This document shows, piece by piece, positions 57,301 to 61,968 of a DNA stretch of 61,968 nucleotides. Source of the stretch: an uncultured Planctomycetaceae bacterium (GTDB lineage Bacteria; Planctomycetota; Planctomycetia; Pirellulales; Pirellulaceae); contig CALMEE010000085.1 of assembly GCA_937862885.1 (NCBI GenBank), forward strand, positions 1 through 61,968, read 5' to 3'. Made by a program: the position numbers and the translations under genes. Position 1 is the first letter of the stretch, and every line of letters begins with the position of its first letter. Below the pieces are notes generated by a model, which did not search any database, was not told the DNA's origin, and saw nothing but the letters and a program-made list of their open reading frames with translations.

Positions 57301-60300
57301 TGCCAACGACCTTGGAGATGGTGACAGCGGCCCCAACGGATTGCAAAATTTCCCGATCGTTTCCAGTGCCACCATCGACGGCACGAACATTACCGTTGCC
57401 GGTACCCTGAACAGCACCGCCAGCCGCACCTTTCGCATCGAGGTCTTTGCGAGCACCACGGTTGATGCATCCGGCTACGGCGAAGGTCAACGCTATCTAG
57501 GCACTTTCAACGTCACCACAAATGGCAGCGGAAATGTAAGCTTCGATCAGACATTAACGGGAGTCTCAGTCGCCGTTGATGACTACATTACCTTCACCGC
57601 CACAGATCTCACCACGAACAACACATCCGAGTTTTCCTATGCCGTGATGGCTACGCTGTTGGCCAACTCGGCACCTTCGGCATTGAGCGTCACACGAACT
57701 CGCCAGGGCGGCTTGGAAATCAATCACGGCGCCGGGAACGACACTTACCTAGTTGCAAATAACGGCGGAACAATTCTAGGCGGCCGAACGGCTCTGACGA
57801 TGGAGTTTCAGTTTGAACTGGCGGAAGCCAACGTGCAGCACACGTTCTTGAACTATGCCGTCAGCGGTATGGATAATGAAGTCTATTTGAATACGCTCGC
57901 CAATGGAGATTTAAGGTTCTTCATCAAAGGTGCCTCCGTCACATCAAGTGCCGTCAACTTCAACTCACTCGTCGGCACAGGACCACACACGCTCAGCGTC
58001 ACCTGGAGCAACGCGGGTGGTGCCTGGGTGATGTACTTGGACGGGGTTCAATTCGCCAGTGGCAGCGGATTGCAGAATGGTGCGACGCTCGCCGGCGGCG
58101 GTAGCTTGGTGATCGGCCACGATCAAGATTCCGTGGGGGGCGGGTTTCAGTCACACCAGGCGTTCAAAGGGACACTCTACGACGCGCGGATCTTCAACTC
58201 GGTTCGATCGGGCTCTCAAGTGTTTGCCAGCCATCAAGCGACATTACCCTATTTCGAATCAGGCATGGTTGCCAATTGGACATTCAACGACTTGTCTTCC
58301 GGCGGCGTTGTGATTGACACCGTTTTTGGAAACAACTTGACGCTGCAACATGCGACTGGTGCCGGGTTCGTCGCGGACAGCCCCACGCTGACATTGAGGA
58401 TTGCCGAGAACTCCGCCAACGGAACGGTGGTCGGGACGGTACTGGGGATCGATCTGGAACGGGAGGCTCGGATCACGCAACTGTTAGCCGCTGACCCGAT
58501 GCTACGATACGCTGCTGAGACGGGAAAGTTCTACAAGCTGGTATCCACCACGGCTACCTGGACAACTGCGCAAGCAAATGCGATCTCGACCACTCTCGGT
58601 GGAGTTGCAGGGCAATTATTGACGATTCAGAATGCCTACGAAAATGAGTTGGCAAGACAGTTTGCGGTCAGCATCGGGGGACAAGTCTGGCTCGGCTACT
58701 CCGACCAGGATGTCGAGGGAGATTGGAGAGTTTATAGCGGAACCACGGCTGGTGATCTCATCTGGCAGGGCACTTGGCTGGGATATCGTATCAACGGAAC
58801 CTACACGAACTGGAATACGGGCGAGCCCAACAACAATAGCAACGAAGACTTTGCCATACTGCGCAGCACGGACGGAACCTGGAATGACCTTGCGGGAAAC
58901 TCCGAGCGTTACATCATCGAATGGGACGCTGATGCCGTGCTGGATGCCACAAACGCGGTATTCTACTCCATAACCTCACAGACCGTAGGCGGCGCCTTCG
59001 CGATCAACACCTCGACTGGCGTGATTACGGTTGCGAACGGAAGTCTGCTTGATTTCGAAACTCATGCGAGTCACACGATTATCGTTCGCGTGACCGATGG
59101 AGACGGGGAATGGATCGAGCAAGCCTTCATGGTCGAACTGCAAGATGTCGCCATCGAACCGAGCCTGCAAGTTCCCGGTTCGCAGACCTTGGATGAAGAT
59201 ACTTCGATCGTTTTTTCGGTTGGAAATGGAAACGCAATCATCGTTACCGATCAAAATGCTAGCACCAACGGGTTGCTGCAAGTCCACCTACAAGTACCAA
59301 ATGGAACGCTGACACTTTCTAATACCTCCGGATTGACGTTTGTCAGCGGGAACAATAACAGCGGCTCCATGGTCATCAACGGCACTGAGAGTGACATCAA
59401 TGCGGCCCTCAATGGACTGACTTACACACCGAGCATGGACTTTCACGGTACCGTACATCTGCAGATAGCCGTGCTACATGAAAACGGATTGGAAGGACTC
59501 TACGAGTTCAATGGCAATGCTAATGACACCAGTATCGGAATCACGCACAGCGGAACGTTGGTTGGCAATGCAGCAATCGTCAACGATCCCCAACGTGGTC
59601 AAGTACTCAGCTTGGATGGCGTTAATGATGGCGTAGAAATTGCAGGACTGTTTGGCCAACCGCAAAACGTAACCTTGGCTGCGTGGGTGAATCTCAATGT
59701 TCCCGACACTCAAGGAGCCGAAGTCATCAGTCTGGGTAACTCGGTGATGCTACGGTTGGATCGTACCGGCGGAGCAGGCGTGCAAGGGAGCTTTTATAAC
59801 GGTAGCACATGGCTTCAAATCGATACAGGAGTGTCTCTAGCTCAGACTGGCTGGAATCATGTGGCATTCACGTTCGATGATGTAAACAATATTCAGAGGC
59901 TGTACATCAATGGACAGCTTGTGGCCACTGCCAACTTCGTTGATTCTATTGCCTATACGCTCGGCACATCGACTCGAATTGGTATGCATGGCGGCGCGTC
60001 AAGTGTATATGATTTCAATGGCCTGATCGACGATGCACGCATCTATACTCGCGCTCTGACCGCTGACGAAGTCGCCGCCTTGGCCACCGGGAACATCGGC
60101 CAGTCAGAAACCATCGCCCTAACCGTCAACCCGGTTAATGATGCGCCTGTTTTTAGCAATCTTAATGGCACACCGACGTTCACGGAAAATGGACTGGCCG
60201 TAGTCCTGGACTCAGACGTGAGTATTTTTGACGTCGAGTTATCGGGAATCAATAACTTTAATGGTTCGTCGCTGACACTGGTACGCAATGGCGGTGCCAA

Positions 60301-61968
60301 CGCCGAAGACATTTTCTCCGCCACGGGTACGCTGAGTTTGACGGGCGGCAACGTCATTGTCAGTGGCACTACCATCGGTACATTCACGCAAAGCAATGGC
60401 CAGTTGACTATCAACTTCAACAACAATGCTACCAATACACTCGTCAACCAGGCAATGCAGCAGATCGCCTACAGCAACACCAGCGATGCACCGCCGGCCA
60501 GCGTACAAGTCGACTGGACTTTCAGCGATGGCAATAACGGCGATCAAGGTAGCGGCGGAGCATTGACTGCCACCGGCAATGTGATTGTGACTATCACGGC
60601 AATCAATGACGCTCCAATCCTCGATAACAGCGGAGACCTGACGCTTAACACGATCGACGAAGATGAAGTCAACAACTCCGGTCAGACGGTAGCTTCGATT
60701 TTGGCATCGGACGGCGGCACGCCCATCACCGATCCCGATGGGCCGAGCTCGCTGCAAGGGATTGCTATTACAGCCACCAATAATGGCAACGGCACGTGGC
60801 AATATTCGGTCAACGGCGGAGCGGCTTGGCTGAACATCGGTACCGTTTCAAATACTAGTGCTCTGCTGCTCCGCGATACCGATCTAGTTCGCTTCATCCC
60901 CAACGGTGAAAACGGCACGATCGCCGACTTTACTTTCCGCGCCTGGGACCAAACCAGCGGAACGTTCGGATCAAAGGTCGATACATCCGTTAATGGAGGT
61001 TCTACGGCCTTCAGTACCGCCACGGAAACCGCATCCATCGTCGTGACCGATGTCAACGATGCGCCCACAGTAGATCCCAATCCATTCTCCATTGGAGCGA
61101 CAGATGAAGATACGATTTCCACTCCAATCGCGGTAAGTAGCGTACTGGGAGGAGCGGGCTATGCAGACGTCGACAATGGGGCGTTATCAGGACTAGCAAT
61201 CACCGCTTTATCGGGCGATGGAACGTGGCAATATTCGACCGATGGCACGACCTGGAGCGACATCGCTGCGGTGAGCGGTACGAACGCTCTATTACTAGCT
61301 TCATCAAGCCAGATTCGTTACATCCCCAACGGTATCAATGGGGAAACAGCGACTTTTGCGTTCCGCGCCTGGGATCAGACTTCTGGAGTTCCATCGACCA
61401 ATGGGACGCCAGCCTATGCAAATCCTGGAAGCGGCGGTGGAACAACCGCGTTTAGTTCCGCTACCGCGACAGCCCAATTGACCGTCACCGATGTGAATGA
61501 TGCTCCAGTAATCAGCGTCGAGCCCGGCGATTCGGATTCTGATACCATTTCCGAATCGAACTCAACGCTACAAACCCAAGGAACGTTGACCGTCATTGAT
61601 GTCGACATTGCAGACACCGTTACCGCGGCAGTCACGGGAGTTGTTGCCTCGGGAACGACCACTGGCCTGCTGTCGAACAACGCGGCACTGCTGGCCATGT
61701 TATCGGTCAATGCCAACGTGATTGACGGCACAACCCAATCCGGCACGATTACTTGGACCTTCGATTCCGACAGCGAAGCTTTTGACTATCTGGCGGTAGG
61801 CGAATCGTTGATTTTGACCTACACCATCCGCGCCGAGGACTCGCAAGGAGCGTTCGATACCCAGGAAGTCACTATCACGATTACCGGCACCAACGATGCG
61901 CCAGTGATCTCGGTAGAAGTCGGCGACAGCGCCGGTGATACACTCTCCGTCGATGGCTCGACGCTCAC
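54305..61968 (+). CDS. Giant surface protein: LEPR N-terminus, DUF4347, beta helix, LamG, C-type lectin, cadherin-like repeats (partial)
   Basis: A frame of at least 2554 codons runs off the right edge. The ATG at 54305 is fixed by an in-frame TAA just before it; the ribosome site is weak. There is no signal peptide; residues 26-40 hold RLESLEPRIMYDAS. Domains in order: DUF4347 at 143-300, with H207 (HILSHGTE) and C250 (FYGCELAK); right-handed beta-helix repeats at about 317-1119 (NVISGNTNNGIVL, NVISGNTAHGIML); LamG at about 1142-1315; C-type lectin at about 1399-1541 (TGEPNNNSNEDFAIL); cadherin-like at about 1551-1720; a second LamG at about 1726-1925; then tandem cadherin-like repeats with NDAP signatures near 60130, 60600, 61050, 61490 and 61885, 130-160 residues apart. 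This is an adhesin-like surface protein. The lectin and LamG domains suggest sugar binding. It is divergent from the GAF-HlyD and M50-HlyD genes, which are its likely exporters. Confidence 0.9.
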   Translation, partial: MFTPRRNRKPDKALDLNQENPGPPQLRLESLEPRIMYDASPLIAALQGIVDAEVQGNTSSIDSLDDTFGWATNPWLEEIAIDPQFSSAAESSVDFTLNANSALDSDNDVNTSAQSANEHSFLNLGFSVSDFPSIATESVALRREIAFVDTGIFEYEKFVNDLLATSSTLRQVDVILIDHREDGLAQINQYLATYNPESLDAIHILSHGTERALKLGSTWFDADALESRAGEFAAWSDVLTADADLLFYGCELAKDQAGRDILGMLATWTRADVAASETLVGAESLGGNWLLEYQIGEIDTQVLVSASLQADWFGLLDTFTVTNANNSGAGSLRQAILDANALAGHDTINFAIGAAGSFQTIVLGSTLTITDSVTINGQSQAAGTYDGQPLIYVRRHASTTVNTGFHVQASNVTITGIGVAGFSQDGILVENASNFTLTNSAIGVNPSTLVQNSNSRDGIRLNNVTNSIIGGTNFADRNFIAFSGQYGVNVLGSSNNVALLGNLFQGSTTLDLDLGGDGVTANDGLDGDSGPNGLQNFPVLSSAQSSQTGTRVTGNFNSNANTTYRIEVFGTMAGSEHSSGYGGGRTFLGAFNVTTDGIGNASFDMTLQGWVNAGDRVTATATVDLGGGQFGSTSEFSQQVIATSSGVVVVNTNVNTSDGNTSSIANLQANRGTDGRISLLEAIVAANNTANTGGVPDLIAFDILSWSTVTITVTGSNLATITDAVRIDGSTQRGYSGTPKVAIVNGDSRTIGLEFGGSSGGSTIRSLNIRGFSTAGINIGTGNNTIVGNYIGTNFAGTSAAGNYDGINIYSGNNNIIGGTDSIDRNVISGNTNNGIVLTGGSNNTQIIGNFIGLNAAGSAALGNGSLGIYAGNVSGLVIGGTTASHRNVISGNTAHGIMLDSNTSNSQVLGNFIGTDSTGVLNLGNGVDGILVTNGANNITIGGTAAGAGNTIAFNGRDGVRIDSTAGNGNAILGNHIYSNAGLGINLVGGSQDAFGVTANDLGDGDSGPNGLQNFPIVSSATIDGTNITVAGTLNSTASRTFRIEVFASTTVDASGYGEGQRYLGTFNVTTNGSGNVSFDQTLTGVSVAVDDYITFTATDLTTNNTSEFSYAVMATLLANSAPSALSVTRTRQGGLEINHGAGNDTYLVANNGGTILGGRTALTMEFQFELAEANVQHTFLNYAVSGMDNEVYLNTLANGDLRFFIKGASVTSSAVNFNSLVGTGPHTLSVTWSNAGGAWVMYLDGVQFASGSGLQNGATLAGGGSLVIGHDQDSVGGGFQSHQAFKGTLYDARIFNSVRSGSQVFASHQATLPYFESGMVANWTFNDLSSGGVVIDTVFGNNLTLQHATGAGFVADSPTLTLRIAENSANGTVVGTVLGIDLEREARITQLLAADPMLRYAAETGKFYKLVSTTATWTTAQANAISTTLGGVAGQLLTIQNAYENELARQFAVSIGGQVWLGYSDQDVEGDWRVYSGTTAGDLIWQGTWLGYRINGTYTNWNTGEPNNNSNEDFAILRSTDGTWNDLAGNSERYIIEWDADAVLDATNAVFYSITSQTVGGAFAINTSTGVITVANGSLLDFETHASHTIIVRVTDGDGEWIEQAFMVELQDVAIEPSLQVPGSQTLDEDTSIVFSVGNGNAIIVTDQNASTNGLLQVHLQVPNGTLTLSNTSGLTFVSGNNNSGSMVINGTESDINAALNGLTYTPSMDFHGTVHLQIAVLHENGLEGLYEFNGNANDTSIGITHSGTLVGNAAIVNDPQRGQVLSLDGVNDGVEIAGLFGQPQNVTLAAWVNLNVPDTQGAEVISLGNSVMLRLDRTGGAGVQGSFYNGSTWLQIDTGVSLAQTGWNHVAFTFDDVNNIQRLYINGQLVATANFVDSIAYTLGTSTRIGMHGGASSVYDFNGLIDDARIYTRALTADEVAALATGNIGQSETIALTVNPVNDAPVFSNLNGTPTFTENGLAVVLDSDVSIFDVELSGINNFNGSSLTLVRNGGANAEDIFSATGTLSLTGGNVIVSGTTIGTFTQSNGQLTINFNNNATNTLVNQAMQQIAYSNTSDAPPASVQVDWTFSDGNNGDQGSGGALTATGNVIVTITAINDAPILDNSGDLTLNTIDEDEVNNSGQTVASILASDGGTPITDPDGPSSLQGIAITATNNGNGTWQYSVNGGAAWLNIGTVSNTSALLLRDTDLVRFIPNGENGTIADFTFRAWDQTSGTFGSKVDTSVNGGSTAFSTATETASIVVTDVNDAPTVDPNPFSIGATDEDTISTPIAVSSVLGGAGYADVDNGALSGLAITALSGDGTWQYSTDGTTWSDIAAVSGTNALLLASSSQIRYIPNGINGETATFAFRAWDQTSGVPSTNGTPAYANPGSGGGTTAFSSATATAQLTVTDVNDAPVISVEPGDSDSDTISESNSTLQTQGTLTVIDVDIADTVTAAVTGVVASGTTTGLLSNNAALLAMLSVNANVIDGTTQSGTITWTFDSDSEAFDYLAVGESLILTYTIRAEDSQGAFDTQEVTITITGTNDAPVISVEVGDSAGDTLSVDGSTL

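Noticed and set aside
1..61968. CRISPR arrays, insertion sequences and prophage genes
   Set aside because: No regularly spaced repeats, transposase motifs or phage proteins were seen. The only recombinase is a housekeeping XerD-like protein.

Overview
The window comes from a planctomycete, most likely of the order Pirellulales. The evidence is a set of lineage-typical families: a BBP7-like outer-membrane barrel, a DUF1080 protein, a NagB/PIG-L fusion, a specialised NusG, FHA plus ECF sigma control, and secreted proteins that open with an LEPR-type N-terminal motif instead of a classical signal peptide. GC content looks roughly balanced and coding is moderately dense. I see no insertion sequence, prophage or CRISPR array.

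Layout. 1-5000: a secreted, C-terminally membrane-anchored protein cut by the left edge, a 10-cysteine secreted protein upstream of it, a decayed copy of the anchor, an LpxH-like phosphoesterase and two small planctomycete-type unknowns. 5000-20000: a large cell-surface subtilase, a NagB-PIG-L fusion, aconitase, a thioredoxin-like lipoprotein, a BBP7-type barrel, a DUF1080 protein, a jelly-roll-like protein and a pseudopilin. 20000-30000: a NusG/RfaH-like regulator, the Trk/Ktr potassium uptake pair, a NarL-type regulator whose phosphoacceptor Asp is Glu, a desaturase plus MATCAP-like (DUF1704) metallopeptidase operon, and a potassium channel with tandem RCK domains. 30000-44200: housekeeping genes prfA, prmC, a XerD-type recombinase, a LOG-family enzyme, an FHA-ECF sigma operon, a PDZ protein, tRNA-Gly(GCC), trigger factor and two clpP genes.

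44200-61968 is the most interesting part: a coiled-coil membrane protein, a double-length TolC-like lipoprotein, an M50 zinc-peptidase/HlyD fusion and a GAF/HlyD fusion. Divergent from these is a giant gene that runs off the right edge. Its product has an LEPR-type N-terminus, a DUF4347 domain, beta-helix, LamG, C-type-lectin and cadherin-like modules. No ABC transporter is encoded nearby. I infer an unconventional export and processing apparatus for giant surface proteins, with the subtilase as a possible further client because it carries the same N-terminal motif. Known family facts and this inference are kept apart in the entries.
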